A stretch of DNA of 64,000 bases from Gammaproteobacteria bacterium. GTDB lineage: Bacteria > Pseudomonadota > Gammaproteobacteria > Steroidobacterales > Steroidobacteraceae. Of this stretch, positions 54,841-64,000 are shown in pieces. Each line of letters begins with the position of its first letter. The first letter of the stretch is position 1. The notes under the pieces were generated by a model. It was given only the letters and a program-made list of their open reading frames with translations. It had not been told where the DNA came from and ran no database searches. Where the stretch lies: contig PLUE01000020.1 of NCBI GenBank assembly GCA_003164785.1, forward strand, positions 43,056-107,055. Direction: 5' to 3'. A program made the position numbers and the translations under genes.

Positions 54841-55938
54841 ATGCCGGAAACTCCCGCAGTCACCGCTTCATCCGCCGCCCCGTCCGACGGCACGCCCGCC
54901 GATGTGGTCATCATCGGCGCCGGACCCGTCGGCCTCTTTCAGATCTTCGAACTCGGTCTCCTCGGGATCAGCGTGCACATCATTGATTCGCTGACGCAGG
55001 TCGGCGGCCAGTGCACCGAGCTGTATCCGGAGAAGCCCATCTACGATATTCCGGCGCTGCCGATCTGCGGCGCTCAAGAGTTGATCGACCGGCTGCTCGA
55101 GCAGACCAAGCCGTTCAACGCGACGTACCATCTCGGCCAGGAAGTCACGGAAGTGAAGCAGCTGCCGGACGGGAAGTTTCTGGTCGTCACCGCGACCGGT
55201 ACGCGTCTGCGAGCGGGCGCCGTGGTCATCGCGGGCGGCGTGGGGTCGTTCCAGCCGCGGCGACTCGCCCTGCCGGGCATCGAGGCGTTCGAGGGGACGA
55301 GCGTGCACTATCGCGTGAAGTCGGCGGCCGATTTTCACGGCCGCGATCTGGTGATCTGCGGCGGCGGAGATTCCGCACTGGATTGGACGGTGGCCCTGGC
55401 CGAGAAGGCACGCTCGTTGACCCTGGTGCATCGGCGGGCGGAGTTTCGCGCCGCGCCGGCCACGGTCGCGCGCATGCGCGCCCTGGTCGCGGAGGGCAAG
55501 ATGGAGTTGGTCGAGGGAAGCGCGTTGGCGCTGCACACGGAGGAACACGCGGGCGCGCCTCGATTGAACGGGCTGGTGCTCCAGACCAACAACGGAAAAA
55601 CGACGTTGCAGGTCAAGGCGGAGCAGGTGCTGGCGTTCTTCGGCTTGCATCCGAAACTGGGACCGATCGCCGAGTGGGGGCTCGAGCTGGAGAAGAAGGC
55701 GCTCAAGGTGGACACGGAAAAATTTCAGACCAGCATGCCGGGAATCTACGCCATCGGCGACATCAACACGTATCCGGGCAAGAAGAAATTGATCCTGAGC
55801 GGCTTTCACGAGGCAGCACTCGCCGCATTCGCGATCCAACATCACTTGTTCCCGGAGAAGCGCCAGTTCCTGCAGTACACGACCACGAGCCCGATCATGC
55901 AGAAGCGCCTGGGCGTCTCGGGCGCCGAGACGCACTGA
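54841..55938 (+). CDS. Ferredoxin-NADP(+) reductase-like flavoprotein (TrxB2/YumC type)
   Basis: A 365-residue flavoprotein of the thioredoxin-reductase-like FNR class, lacking the redox CxxC. FAD motif [23 protein letters not shown] motif [18 protein letters not shown] and [20 protein letters not shown] near the end are diagnostic. It moves electrons between NADPH and ferredoxin or flavodoxin. The N-terminal 20 residues are a short Ala/Ser/Pro tail. tesB follows seven bases later. Confidence 0.88.
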   Translation: MPETPAVTASSAAPSDGTPADVVIIGAGPVGLFQIFELGLLGISVHIIDSLTQVGGQCTELYPEKPIYDIPALPICGAQELIDRLLEQTKPFNATYHLGQEVTEVKQLPDGKFLVVTATGTRLRAGAVVIAGGVGSFQPRRLALPGIEAFEGTSVHYRVKSAADFHGRDLVICGGGDSALDWTVALAEKARSLTLVHRRAEFRAAPATVARMRALVAEGKMELVEGSALALHTEEHAGAPRLNGLVLQTNNGKTTLQVKAEQVLAFFGLHPKLGPIAEWGLELEKKALKVDTEKFQTSMPGIYAIGDINTYPGKKKLILSGFHEAALAAFAIQHHLFPEKRQFLQYTTTSPIMQKRLGVSGAETH

Positions 55939-55945
55939 AGCCACG

Positions 55946-56806
55946 ATGCAGCAGCTGCTCGACGATCTGATCAAGGTGATGACCCTCGAGCGGCTCGAGA
56001 GCGATCTGTTTCGGGGCGAGAGCCGCGATATCGGCAGTCCGCAGGTGTTTGGCGGCCAGGTGCTGGGTCAGGCGCTGATGGCGGCGACGGCGACGGTCGT
56101 CGACCGTCGGGTGCACTCCCTGCATGCGTATTTCCTGCGCCGCGGGGACTTCAATTCACCGATCGTCTACGAGGTGGACCGGGCCCGGGACGGCAATCAC
56201 TTCTCGACCCGGCGCATCGTCGCCATCCAGCATGGCGCCCAGATATTCAACATGTCCGCGTCCTTTCAGACCGATGAGCAGGGCTTGGATCATCAGCTGG
56301 CGATGCCGGACGTGCCGCCGCCCGACGGCCTGCCGGAGCTGGGGTCCTACTACAACGACATCATGGACCGCCTGCCCACCAGCGTGCGGCGCATCCTGGG
56401 ACAGAAGCGGCCTTTCGAGTTTCGACCCACGGAGACCCCGGGCTTTCTGCGCGCCGAGAAGTCGGCGCCGTCGAGACACATCTGGTTTCGCGCCGTCGCG
56501 GCGCTGCCGGACGACGAGACGCTGCACCGCTGTCTGTTGGCTTACGTATCGGATTTCAATCTGCTGGACACGGCGCTGATGCCGCACGGAGTATCCGCCA
56601 TGGCGAAAGGTCTGGTGATGGCGAGCATCGATCATGCCATGTGGTTTCACCGCGCGGCCCGCGTGGACGAGTGGCTGCTCTATTCGACCGACAGTCCGAG
56701 CGCGTCGGGAGCACGCGGCTTTGCCCGCGGCAACATCTTCGCCCGTGACGGGCGGCTGATTGCAAGCACCTCACAGGAAGGCTTGCTGCGCATGGTGCCG
56801 TCATGA
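55946..56806 (+). CDS. tesB: Acyl-CoA thioesterase II
   Basis: TesB hydrolyses acyl-CoA of varied chain length. This 286-residue double-hotdog protein has the family pattern at the N-terminus (GSPQVFGGQVLGQALMAA, HSLHAYFLRRGD) and the catalytic Asp-Thr/Ser-Gln site in LLDTALMPHG, MASIDHAMWFHR and STSQEGLLRM. It overlaps the following small gene by four bases. Confidence 0.93.
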   Translation: MQQLLDDLIKVMTLERLESDLFRGESRDIGSPQVFGGQVLGQALMAATATVVDRRVHSLHAYFLRRGDFNSPIVYEVDRARDGNHFSTRRIVAIQHGAQIFNMSASFQTDEQGLDHQLAMPDVPPPDGLPELGSYYNDIMDRLPTSVRRILGQKRPFEFRPTETPGFLRAEKSAPSRHIWFRAVAALPDDETLHRCLLAYVSDFNLLDTALMPHGVSAMAKGLVMASIDHAMWFHRAARVDEWLLYSTDSPSASGARGFARGNIFARDGRLIASTSQEGLLRMVPS

Positions 56807-56970
56807 AAGCGTTCATCATCATATTCGTGGTCGTGGCGGCGCTCATCGGCGGAATCCTGACCCTGCGCAGCAGCCGCAGTGCGGGCATGCCGAATCAAGA
56901 CGTTCTGGATCGCGCCAAAGAGCGCGGGCGTGAACAGGATGCGAAGGACAAAAAGGACTCGGAGGACTAG
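56803..56970 (+). CDS. 55-residue single-pass membrane protein (DUF2897-like)
   Basis: The protein is MKAFIIIFVVVAALIGGILT, then a short basic-acidic tail ending KDKKDSED. One N-terminal membrane helix and a charged cytoplasmic tail resemble the DUF2897 family of small gammaproteobacterial proteins. The start overlaps the tesB stop as ATGA, strong evidence that it is translated. The stop overlaps the convergent acetyltransferase gene by four bases. Confidence 0.7.
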   Translation: MKAFIIIFVVVAALIGGILTLRSSRSAGMPNQDVLDRAKERGREQDAKDKKDSED

Positions 56971-57560
56971 CCCTGCTCCGCGTCGAGCCGCTCCTTGGCC
57001 AGTTCCCAGACCTCGCGAGGCAGCACGAAGAAGTGGCAATCCCACCAACGGTTCTTGGCGCGCCGGTGTTTGCGGAACACCGCCTCCCAGCGCATGCCGA
57101 CCTTCTCGAGCACGTGAATCGACGCCTGATTGTTGACGTCGACCGTGGAGATGATCCGCTCGGCGCGCAGGTCGTGGAAGGCCGCTTCGGCGAGCGCCAG
57201 CGCAATCTCCGTGGCGTACCCCTTGCCCCAATCCGCGATCCCGAGCATGTATCCCAGGTCGACGACATTGCGTTCGATCACCGACAGATCGCAGGCGCCG
57301 ATCACGCGGCCGCTGGCGATCTCTTCGACGGCCAATTCGAATCGTGTGCGCGGCAGTTCACGCTGCGATTCCAGCAGTCCTTCCAGGTAATCGGCCGTGC
57401 CGTCGGCGTCGCGCGGTCCGAAGAACAGGTATTTGGTGACCCGCGGATCCGAAGAATACGCGTGGATGGCGTCGAAGTCCGCCAGCACGAACTCGCGCAG
57501 CCGCAGGCGGGCCGTGGTGATCGGCAAGGCGAGCTTGCGCTCCGTTCGCAGCTTCGTCAT
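56967..57560 (-). CDS. GNAT-family N-acetyltransferase (RimJ/RimL type)
   Basis: A 197-residue acetyltransferase. ITTARLRLREFVLADFDAIH is the typical start, LGYMLGIADWGKGYATEIAL carries the acetyl-CoA pyrophosphate loop, and NNQASIHVLEKVGMRWEAVF is the usual C-terminal motif. The acceptor may be a ribosomal protein N-terminus or a small amine. It lies 13 bases downstream of the GlcD-like gene on the same strand. Confidence 0.88.
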   Translation of the reverse strand: MTKLRTERKLALPITTARLRLREFVLADFDAIHAYSSDPRVTKYLFFGPRDADGTADYLEGLLESQRELPRTRFELAVEEIASGRVIGACDLSVIERNVVDLGYMLGIADWGKGYATEIALALAEAAFHDLRAERIISTVDVNNQASIHVLEKVGMRWEAVFRKHRRAKNRWWDCHFFVLPREVWELAKERLDAEQG

Positions 57561-57573
57561 GCGCCGCCCCGGC

Positions 57574-58998
57574 TCATGCGAGAACCTTTCCTGGGTTGAG
57601 AATTCCCCTCGGGTCCAATGTGCGCTTCAGATCGCGCATCAGGGACAGTTCGACGGGGTCCGCACGCTCGGCGAATTCCTTCGTCTTCAAGCGGCCGATG
57701 CCGTGCTCGGCGCTGATGCTCCCGCCCATGCCGTCGACCAGATCGAACATGGCGTGTTCCAGCAGTTTGCCGCGCCCCAGGAACGCGGCCGTGTCGGTTC
57801 CCGGCCGCTGCGCCACATTGAAATGCAGATTGCCGTCTCCCATATGGCCGTAGCTGAAAACGTCGCCCTCCGGCGCGAGGCGTGCGACCAGCGCGGCGCC
57901 TTCGGTGATGAGCCGCGGAATCGAGGAGACGGGAACCGACACGTCGTGCTTGAGGCTCGCGCCGTGATGACGTTGGGCCTCCGGCACCGACTCGCGCAGC
58001 TTCCACATGGCCTGGGACTGTGCGATCGAGGCGGCAATCATGGCGTCCTTGACCGCGCCATCGGCGGCAGCCCGCTGCAATTGGTCCAGCATCAGCGTTG
58101 CCAGGTCCTGTTGCGAATTCGGCGAGGTGAACTCGATCAATAGATACCAGTCGGCGCCCTGGTCGAGCGGGTTGGCCACACCGGCGATGTGCTTGACCGT
58201 GAGTTCCACCGCACGACGCGGCAGAAGTTCGAAGGTGGTGATCTGGTCGCCGGCCGCGGTGCGCATCCGGGCCAGCAGATCGAGCGCATGCTGCGGCGAA
58301 TCGATGCCCACCAGGGCCGTTGCCGTATCGGCCGGCCGCGGAAACAGCTTGAGGGAGGCGGCGGTGATGATGCCCAAGGTCCCCTCGGCGCCGATGAACA
58401 GCGATTTCACATCGTAGCCCGTGTTGTCTTTTCGCAAGCTCTTGAGTCCTGACATCACGCGTCCGTCGGCCAGCACCACTTCCAATCCAAAGACGAGGTC
58501 ACGCATCATTCCATAGCGCAGCACGGCGGTGCCACCCGCATTGGTCGAGAGGTTGCCGCCGATCTGAGCGGTGCCCTCGGATCCGAGGCTCAAAGGAAAC
58601 AGCCGGTCCGCCGCGTCGGCGGCCCGCTGAGCCTCCGCGAGAGTACACCCCGCCTCGACGATCATGGAATAGTTGGCGGCGTCGAGGTGGCGTACCTGCC
58701 TCAGCCGGCGCAATGACAGGACGATTTGCGAGTTGCTGTCGTCGGGTGTTGCGCCGCCGCAGTAGCCGGTGTTTCCGCCGACGGGAACGACGGCCACTTC
58801 ATCGCGATGGCAGACCTTGAGGATCGCCGACACCTGCGCGACCTCGCGCGGCTCGAGAACGAGGGGCGTGGCGCCGCGATACAGGCGCCGAAAATCCACG
58901 ACGTAGGGCGCTACGTCGCCGGGAGAGTCGAGCCAGGAACCATCGCCGACCGCGGCCTTGAGCTCATCAAGGGTGCCGCGATCAGGTGCGCGTGGCAT
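57574..58998 (-). CDS. FAD-linked D-2-hydroxyacid dehydrogenase (GlcD/D2HGDH-like)
   Basis: A 474-residue flavoprotein with an N-terminal FAD-binding PCMH domain (VVPVGGNTGYCGGATPDDSN, PLSLGSEGTAQIGGNLSTNA) and C-terminal FAD-oxidase domain (FSYGHMGDGNLHFNVAQR, GSISAEHGIGRLKTKEFAER). The histidine-rich motifs bind substrate and metal. Likely substrates are D-2-hydroxyglutarate, D-lactate or glycolate. It overlaps the CFA-synthase gene by 17 bases. Confidence 0.9.
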   Translation of the reverse strand: MPRAPDRGTLDELKAAVGDGSWLDSPGDVAPYVVDFRRLYRGATPLVLEPREVAQVSAILKVCHRDEVAVVPVGGNTGYCGGATPDDSNSQIVLSLRRLRQVRHLDAANYSMIVEAGCTLAEAQRAADAADRLFPLSLGSEGTAQIGGNLSTNAGGTAVLRYGMMRDLVFGLEVVLADGRVMSGLKSLRKDNTGYDVKSLFIGAEGTLGIITAASLKLFPRPADTATALVGIDSPQHALDLLARMRTAAGDQITTFELLPRRAVELTVKHIAGVANPLDQGADWYLLIEFTSPNSQQDLATLMLDQLQRAAADGAVKDAMIAASIAQSQAMWKLRESVPEAQRHHGASLKHDVSVPVSSIPRLITEGAALVARLAPEGDVFSYGHMGDGNLHFNVAQRPGTDTAAFLGRGKLLEHAMFDLVDGMGGSISAEHGIGRLKTKEFAERADPVELSLMRDLKRTLDPRGILNPGKVLA

Positions 58999-60271
58999 GC
59001 ACGGCCGCGATCGGAGCGCGCCGCGATCGCGGCTTGGTCAAAAGCATCTGCACGTCGCCCAACTGTCGTTCCTCGAATCCGCCCTCGCAATAACAGAGAT
59101 AATACTCCCACATGCGGATGAAACTCTCGGGATACCCCAGCGCCCGGACCTCGCTCTGGCGTGCCATGAACCGCTCCCGCCACAACTTCAAGGTGCGGGC
59201 ATAGTGAGGACCAATGTCCTCCAGGTGAAAGATCTTCAGATCGGTGGCGCGCTCCAGGGAGTCGGCGATGGCCTGGATCGACGGAATGAAGCTGCCGGGA
59301 AAAATGAAACGTTTGATGAAATCGACGGAGCGGCGTGCCTGATCGTAGAACTGGTCGCGTATGGTGATGGCCTGCAACAGCATGGCGCCGTTCGGCTTCA
59401 GCAGCGAACTGCATTGGCGAAAGTAGGTATCAAGGTATTGATGCCCGACCGCTTCGATCATCTCGATGGACACCACTGCATCGTACTCGCCCCGTAGATC
59501 CCGGTAGTCCTCCAGCAACAGCCTGACACGGCTTTCGACGCCGGCGCGCCCGACCCGCTCGCGCGCAAGCTCGTATTGCTCCCGGGAAATGGTCGTCGTG
59601 GTGACATGACAGCCGTAGTGTCTGGCGGCGTGAATTGCGAGGCCGCCCCAGCCGGTGCCGATTTCCAGCAGATGCTGACCGGGGCGCAGGTCGAGCTTCG
59701 AGCAGGCAGCATCGAATTTGGCCAGGGACGCGTCGCGCATGGATGACTCGACGGTCTCGAAGATCCCGCAGGAATAGGCCATCGTTTCATCGAGGAACAG
59801 CTCGAAGAACTGATTTCCGAGATCGTAGTGCGCGGAGATGTTGCGGCGGCTGCCGGTCTTGTCGTTGCGGTTCAGCCAGTGGGCCATTTTCAGCAAGGGT
59901 GCGGTCAGCCGCGACCACCCCGAATCCACGTCGTTCATCAAATGGCGGTTGGCCACCATCAACCGCACCAGGCCGGTCAGGTCGTCGCAGTGCCAGCAGT
60001 CGTTGATGTAGGCTTCGCCGGCACCAACCGTGCCCGCGAACACGGCGTCGGAATAGAAGCGCGGATTGCGCACCCGGATCGTGACGTCGAACGGCGCCTC
60101 GTCGGTGACGCTGCCGAAGGATAGGTCCTGGCCGGAGTCGACGAAGTGCAGCCGACCGTGACGAATTTTGCGAAACTGGGCGAGCAGCAAGATTCTGGCG
60201 AGCCGGGTGAGAGCGGACGAGCCCTCCTCGGTTTGCCGGGTGGCGTCTCCTGGAATGATGTTTTGTTTCAC
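58982..60271 (-). CDS. cfa: Cyclopropane-fatty-acyl-phospholipid synthase
   Basis: Cfa adds a methylene from SAM across double bonds of membrane phospholipids. This 429-residue protein has the family's N-terminal lipid-binding domain and a C-terminal methyltransferase with LLEIGTGWGGLAIHAARHYG (SAM motif I) and SAHYDLGNQFFELFLDETMA. The GTG start at 60271 gives an N-terminus VKQNIIPGDATRQ that fits relatives; further upstream the frame runs through the decayed oxidase. It lies near the fatty-acid desaturase that makes its substrate double bonds. Confidence 0.9.
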   Translation of the reverse strand: MKQNIIPGDATRQTEEGSSALTRLARILLLAQFRKIRHGRLHFVDSGQDLSFGSVTDEAPFDVTIRVRNPRFYSDAVFAGTVGAGEAYINDCWHCDDLTGLVRLMVANRHLMNDVDSGWSRLTAPLLKMAHWLNRNDKTGSRRNISAHYDLGNQFFELFLDETMAYSCGIFETVESSMRDASLAKFDAACSKLDLRPGQHLLEIGTGWGGLAIHAARHYGCHVTTTTISREQYELARERVGRAGVESRVRLLLEDYRDLRGEYDAVVSIEMIEAVGHQYLDTYFRQCSSLLKPNGAMLLQAITIRDQFYDQARRSVDFIKRFIFPGSFIPSIQAIADSLERATDLKIFHLEDIGPHYARTLKLWRERFMARQSEVRALGYPESFIRMWEYYLCYCEGGFEERQLGDVQMLLTKPRSRRAPIAAVHATRT

Positions 60272-60608
60272 GGGATTCTCGGGCCGGAAGCCGTCGGGGT
60301 CGGATGGTCGTTGACGCTCAAGAAGCCGTGATTGGAGAAGAACTCGACGAAGAAGCGCGCGGGGAAATTCAGCATGTCGACCGGACGCGACGACCTGATC
60401 GCCGCATGCGCAGGAACGACGGGCGGACGTCACTGCGCCGTTGCGCGAACAATGAATTGAGGGACGTGCCTTGATGGTCGACGTCGACCGTATGGGCGTG
60501 GCCGCCGATATGGCTGCCGGCCTCGTAAACCGTGACCTCATGCTCCCGGCTCAAATGATATGCCGCGACCATTCCAGAAATGCCCGAGCCGATAACCGCG
60601 ATTCGCAT
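60272..60608 (-). pseudogene. Decayed FAD-dependent amine oxidase-like gene
   Basis: The gene starts properly with MRIAVIGSGISGMVAAYHLS and continues with an FAD-binding site and GGHAHTVDVDHQGT. After about 50 codons homology is lost and the frame ends. In another frame MLNFPARFFVEFFSNHGFLS is the later conserved segment (FPxxFFxxFFxNHGxLSxxD) of the same family. A large internal deletion and a frameshift have destroyed the gene. Intact relatives usually precede cfa in the same operon, so cfa lost its partner here. Confidence 0.8.
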
Positions 60609-60707
60609 TGCGTATGACCACTCATCGTCGCCGGTTTATCCGGCTTACGTAGGCTATTCGTCGCATCCCCCCATTTGGATGCGCCTACGCAATGATTAGA
60701 GCATATG

Positions 60708-61700
60708 TCAGACGCGTTTGCCGAACCCGTCGCGTACCGCGGAGGGAACCGGCTTCAGGTCCCATATCAATCCGACATACGACATCAACTTCAGCATGTA
60801 ATAGGTAATGTCGAATTCCCACCAGTAAAAGCCCTGGCGGACAGAGGCAGGATAGTGGTGGTGGTTGTTATGCCATCCCTCGCCGAGGGTGATGATGGCC
60901 AGCCAGACGTTGTTGCGGCTGGAATCGCCCGTCTTGTAGCGTTGACGGCCGAACACATGGGAGAGGGAATTGATGGTGTACGTGCCGTGGTAGACGAGCA
61001 CCGTCGAGATGAAAAATCCCCAGACGAGCATCTGACCGCCGGACGTGCCCAGGCCCGGGGCCACGTGTTTCAGGAGCATTCCGAGGAGGAACACGCCGAC
61101 CCCCAGCACCGTGGGCACCACGATGTCGAAGCGATCGAGGAAGCGCAGTTCCGGGTACTTCAGCAAATCCTTGACGCGAGACAGGTCGGCGACGAAATGT
61201 TTGTGCGACATGAACCACCCCATGTGGCTCCAGAAGAAACCGTGCTGGACCGGCGAATGCACGTCATCGGGCTTGTCCGAATGCACATGGTGATGACGGT
61301 GGTGGGCCGCCCACCATATGGGCCCGCGTTGCACGGCGGACGCGCCCAGCATCCCGAAAATGAATTGACCCACGCGCGAGGTCTTGAACGTCCGGTGCGA
61401 GAAGTAGCGGTGATAGAAGCCGGTGATCGCGAACATGCGCACGAGGTAGAGGGCGACGGTCACGCCCAACGCAACCCAGCTGAAACCGACCCAGATCACG
61501 GCCAGGCAGGCGAGGTGCATGGCCAGGAACGGTAGCACGCGCGCCCAGTCGACCCGGCGGGTGACGTCATGGATGGGTTCCTTCGCCACCGACGCCTTGG
61601 TTCGCGAGGCGAAATCACTGTTGTCGAACCAACGAGCCAGTTCCATTCCGACTCGTTCGGCGGTGGGAGGCTGCACGACGATTTCGTTCTCTGGTGTCAT
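60708..61700 (-). CDS. Acyl-CoA/acyl-lipid delta-9-type fatty acid desaturase
   Basis: An integral membrane di-iron desaturase, 330 residues, with the three histidine boxes HRYFSH, HRHHHVHSD and HNNHHHYP, and two membrane-helix pairs between them. It introduces a cis double bond, usually delta-9, into saturated acyl chains. The ATG at 61700 is chosen since upstream codons show no protein pattern. It works in the same lipid pathway as the downstream cfa. Confidence 0.92.
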   Translation of the reverse strand: MTPENEIVVQPPTAERVGMELARWFDNSDFASRTKASVAKEPIHDVTRRVDWARVLPFLAMHLACLAVIWVGFSWVALGVTVALYLVRMFAITGFYHRYFSHRTFKTSRVGQFIFGMLGASAVQRGPIWWAAHHRHHHVHSDKPDDVHSPVQHGFFWSHMGWFMSHKHFVADLSRVKDLLKYPELRFLDRFDIVVPTVLGVGVFLLGMLLKHVAPGLGTSGGQMLVWGFFISTVLVYHGTYTINSLSHVFGRQRYKTGDSSRNNVWLAIITLGEGWHNNHHHYPASVRQGFYWWEFDITYYMLKLMSYVGLIWDLKPVPSAVRDGFGKRV

Positions 61701-61997
61701 TGAGTCATACCTTGCGAATATGCGCCGCAGTTCAAATAGCCCGAGGGGGTGCGAAGGATACGATATCACCATTCGCGGGACGACCGATTTCGGATCACAA
61801 TGGGTGCAGATTCTGCGCTGGGTGGCCTTTTCTTTGCGCCGTCGAGCCGCAATATGTATCGCCACCGACAAATTATCGGGTCATTGCGTTGCGTTTTCAA
61901 GCAGAAGCGGCCAATGCATGTCCGAAAAGGGCATGCGTCCGTTCGGCGGACGCCGTAATCTAGTCGTCAAAGAAAATCAAATAGTGCAGGTTCGGGC
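61701..61997. other. Intergenic control region of divergent desaturase and cbpA-like genes
   Basis: These 297 bases hold no gene. A hairpin GCGTCCG-TTCGG-CGGACGC at 61935-61953 lies about 45 bases before the cbpA-like start and could be an operator. I see no consensus heat-shock promoter. Confidence 0.4.
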
Positions 61998-62900
61998 ATG
62001 CAGTTCAAGGATTATTACGAAACGCTGGGTGTAGCTCGCGGCGCGAGCGCCGACGAGATCAAAAAGGCCTATCGCAAGCAGGCGCGTAAATACCACCCGG
62101 ATGTGAGCAAGGAAAGAAACGCCGAGGATAAGTTCAAGGACGTCCAGGAGGCATACGAGGTTCTGAAGGATGCCGACAAGCGGGCGCAATATGATCAATT
62201 GGGTCGGAACTACCGCTCGGGACAGCAATTCCGTCCGCCCCCGGATTGGGAACAGCGCTTCGGTCAGTCGGGTGCCGGTGCAAACGCGGGTGGCCACAAG
62301 TATTCCGATATCAATGGCTTCAGCGACTTCTTCTCCAGTCTGTTCGGCGGCGCCAACGGCGCGGCGGGCGCTGGTCCGTACGCCCAGCAGCAGGACTCGG
62401 AGGCCGGTCAAATCGAGGTCACCGTGGAGGAGGCGTTCGCCGGGACGCGCCGTCGCGTCAATATCAGCGAAAACGGCCGTACCCGTCTGGTCGATGTGCA
62501 AATCCCGGCCGGTGTCACCGACGGGCAGGCCTTGCGCGTCGGGGGGGCTGGCGGCCGGGGTGCGCTGCTATTGAGGGTGAAGCTGCGTGCGCATCCGGTC
62601 TACGTGCTGCAGGGCAAGGACGTGCAGGTGGAATTGCCTTTGGCGCCGTGGGAGGCCGCACTGGGCGCCAAGGTGGCGGTTCCGACGCTCGGCGGGACGG
62701 TGGAATTGACCATCCCGGCCGGTGCCCAGGCAGGTCAGAAGTTGCGGCTTCGAGGGCGCGGTTTCCCGGGGGCGCCGGCCGGCGACCAATTCGTGGTCAT
62801 CAAACTGGTCACGCCGGCGGCGGATACGCCAGAGGCCAAGGAAGTCTACGAACGCATGCGGCGTGAGTTCAAATTCAATCCCCGGGCGGCATGGCCATGA
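61998..62900 (+). CDS. cbpA: CbpA-like DnaJ-class co-chaperone
   Basis: A 300-residue DnaJ-type II protein: J domain (residues 1 to about 70) with the HPD motif in [15 protein letters not shown], a Gly/Phe-rich region ([16 protein letters not shown]), and the two-lobed C-terminal substrate domain without a zinc finger ([36 protein letters not shown]). It stimulates DnaK and can bind curved DNA. No CbpM gene is adjacent. Confidence 0.92.
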   Translation: MQFKDYYETLGVARGASADEIKKAYRKQARKYHPDVSKERNAEDKFKDVQEAYEVLKDADKRAQYDQLGRNYRSGQQFRPPPDWEQRFGQSGAGANAGGHKYSDINGFSDFFSSLFGGANGAAGAGPYAQQQDSEAGQIEVTVEEAFAGTRRRVNISENGRTRLVDVQIPAGVTDGQALRVGGAGGRGALLLRVKLRAHPVYVLQGKDVQVELPLAPWEAALGAKVAVPTLGGTVELTIPAGAQAGQKLRLRGRGFPGAPAGDQFVVIKLVTPAADTPEAKEVYERMRREFKFNPRAAWP

Positions 62901-62907
62901 GCCGGCG

Positions 62908-63999
62908 CTAGCCGTCGCCCCGCGAATCGGCCTCGGTTTCATTCGGCGGCGGGTCCGGCGTCATGGTGATGCCTCCGGCCTCGAGGCTGGCCGCCGCCGC
63001 CAGGACGCTCTGCGGTTTGACGAACAGGGCCGACACGTCGGGGTAGGCTCTGCGAATCCGATTTTCCAATTCGGCCACGGCGGCTTCGATCTCCGGTGCC
63101 CTCAGGGTGTCGACGAAGTCCAGGCTGAGCGTCGCAACGACATTGTGCGGCGCGATCTGAATGGTGATGATGCTGTTGGCGCTGCAGACGCCAGGAATGC
63201 CGGCAGCCGTGTGCAGTATGGCGTCGCTCAATGCCGGATCGGCGCGCTCCCCGAGCAGCAGTGCCTTCGATTCCTGGGCCAGCAGGACGGCTACTCCGGC
63301 CAGGATCGCCGCGATCACCAACGAGGCCACGCCGTCCCAGCGTGCGTCGCCGGTGTAGAGCGCGGCCGTCGTGCCCGCGGCGGCCACCAAAATACCCAGC
63401 AGGGCGGCGGAGTCCTCGAACACCACGATGAAGGCCGGTGGGTCCTTCGAGCGCCGGAATGCCTCCCACCAGCCGAGATTGCGCCGGGTGGCGCCGAAGG
63501 CTCGCAGGCTGATCCACCACGAAACGCCCTCGAAGACGAAGGCCACGGCGAGGACCGCGTAGATCACGACGGGCCGATCGATCGGCCGTGGGCTCAACAC
63601 CCGGCCGATGCCCTCGTACGCCGAGACCCCGGCGCCCAGGGCGAAAATCAGCAGGGCGACCACGAAACTCCAAAAATATAGCTCGCGGCCGTAGCCCAAG
63701 GGATGCAGGCGGTCGGCGCGGTGTGTGGACCGCGCGATGCCATAGAGCAGCAGCACCTCGTTGACCGTATCCACCAGCGAATGCACGGCTTCGCTCAGCA
63801 TCGCCGCCGAGCCGGTCAGGGCCGCAGCCACGAATTTCGCGGCGGCGACCAGAAGATTGCCGATGAGGGCTGCCCAGACAGCCGAGACGGTGCCACTTTT
63901 TGCCACGTTAAGTGATTGATTCCTGACGCCGGAGCGAGGCCGGCCGCTTGAACTATCCGGCGCCGGCCCCACCTTGGACCGAAAGGGATTACCCGCCAT
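62908..63999 (-). CDS. Cation diffusion facilitator (CDF) family metal transporter
   Basis: A 363-residue CDF transporter exporting Zn, Fe, Co or Mn. Helix 2 contains MLSEAVHSLVDTVNEVL with the metal-binding His/Asp pair and helix 5 FIVVFEDSAALLGI, the second metal site; a C-terminal cytoplasmic domain follows. The variant EDSAALLG, with Glu then Asp, is like the FieF/ZNT9-like group rather than the HxxxD form. The ATG at 63999 gives an extra 30-residue polar tail, and the true start may be internal or further upstream beyond the window. Confidence 0.85.
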   Translation of the reverse strand: MAGNPFRSKVGPAPDSSSGRPRSGVRNQSLNVAKSGTVSAVWAALIGNLLVAAAKFVAAALTGSAAMLSEAVHSLVDTVNEVLLLYGIARSTHRADRLHPLGYGRELYFWSFVVALLIFALGAGVSAYEGIGRVLSPRPIDRPVVIYAVLAVAFVFEGVSWWISLRAFGATRRNLGWWEAFRRSKDPPAFIVVFEDSAALLGILVAAAGTTAALYTGDARWDGVASLVIAAILAGVAVLLAQESKALLLGERADPALSDAILHTAAGIPGVCSANSIITIQIAPHNVVATLSLDFVDTLRAPEIEAAVAELENRIRRAYPDVSALFVKPQSVLAAAASLEAGGITMTPDPPPNETEADSRGDG

Positions 64000-64000
64000 G

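Overview
This window is a GC-rich bacterial chromosome segment. Housekeeping blocks point to the Gammaproteobacteria: pncC-thpR-recA-recX-alaS-csrA followed by tRNA-Ser and tRNA-Arg, fmdB-aspS-nudB, and bamD divergent from rluD-pgeF-clpB. High GC and the mixture of accessory genes would fit a soil or sediment lineage near Steroidobacterales, Nevskiales or Xanthomonadales, but that placement is an inference and no marker here fixes it.

Layout. 1-14.9 kb is core: the 3' end of sucC, sucD with an unusual Lys/Ala-rich tail, nadE, bamD, rluD, pgeF, clpB behind a sigma32-like promoter, fmdB, aspS, nudB, a small alpha/beta hydrolase and mutS. 15.0-16.5 kb holds two toxin-antitoxin modules (Phd-type antitoxin plus PIN toxin) placed back to back around a shared control region with a perfect 14-bp palindrome. 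16.5-22.5 kb is the recA-alaS-csrA block and two tRNA genes. 22.5-24.7 kb is an accessory patch: pieces of tRNA-Arg, one interrupted by an 87-bp multi-hairpin element, flank a hipBA module. 24.7-29.3 kb is a tightly overlapping five-gene operon (type III PKS, methyltransferase, flavoprotein, ACP, ketosynthase) that looks like an uncharacterised aromatic-polyketide or phenolic-lipid pathway. 29.3-32.1 kb contains small poorly known genes. 32.1-40.2 kb is one long operon: a GlcG/HbpS-like protein, CtaG, a caa3-type oxidase (subunits II, I, III), a truncated membrane protein, then a lanthanide-type PQQ alcohol dehydrogenase (XoxF), a lipoprotein cytochrome c (XoxG-like) and XoxJ. It appears to wire periplasmic alcohol oxidation to its own terminal oxidase, whose subunit I lacks both the D-channel glutamate and the K-channel lysine.

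40.2-64 kb mixes gene debris with working genes. Debris: GH15 and histidine-kinase remnants, a porin split by an in-frame amber codon behind a good Fur box, a decayed photolyase, and a decayed FAD amine oxidase. Intact genes: an APC permease, NUDIX hydrolase, CDP-diacylglycerol pyrophosphatase, AAA ATPase, ABC-F protein with a repeat linker, mprF-acvB (lysyl-phosphatidylglycerol synthesis and hydrolysis), an IclR regulator, a ferredoxin-NADP reductase-like flavoprotein, tesB, a 55-residue membrane protein, a GNAT acetyltransferase, a GlcD-like dehydrogenase, a cyclopropane fatty acid synthase, a desaturase, a CbpA-like co-chaperone and a CDF metal transporter.

The best candidates for a new system are the oxidase-XoxFGJ operon, the five-gene PKS operon and the hairpin element inside a tRNA-Arg fragment. 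The number of recently broken genes suggests ongoing reduction or drift at this locus, unless some breaks are assembly errors.
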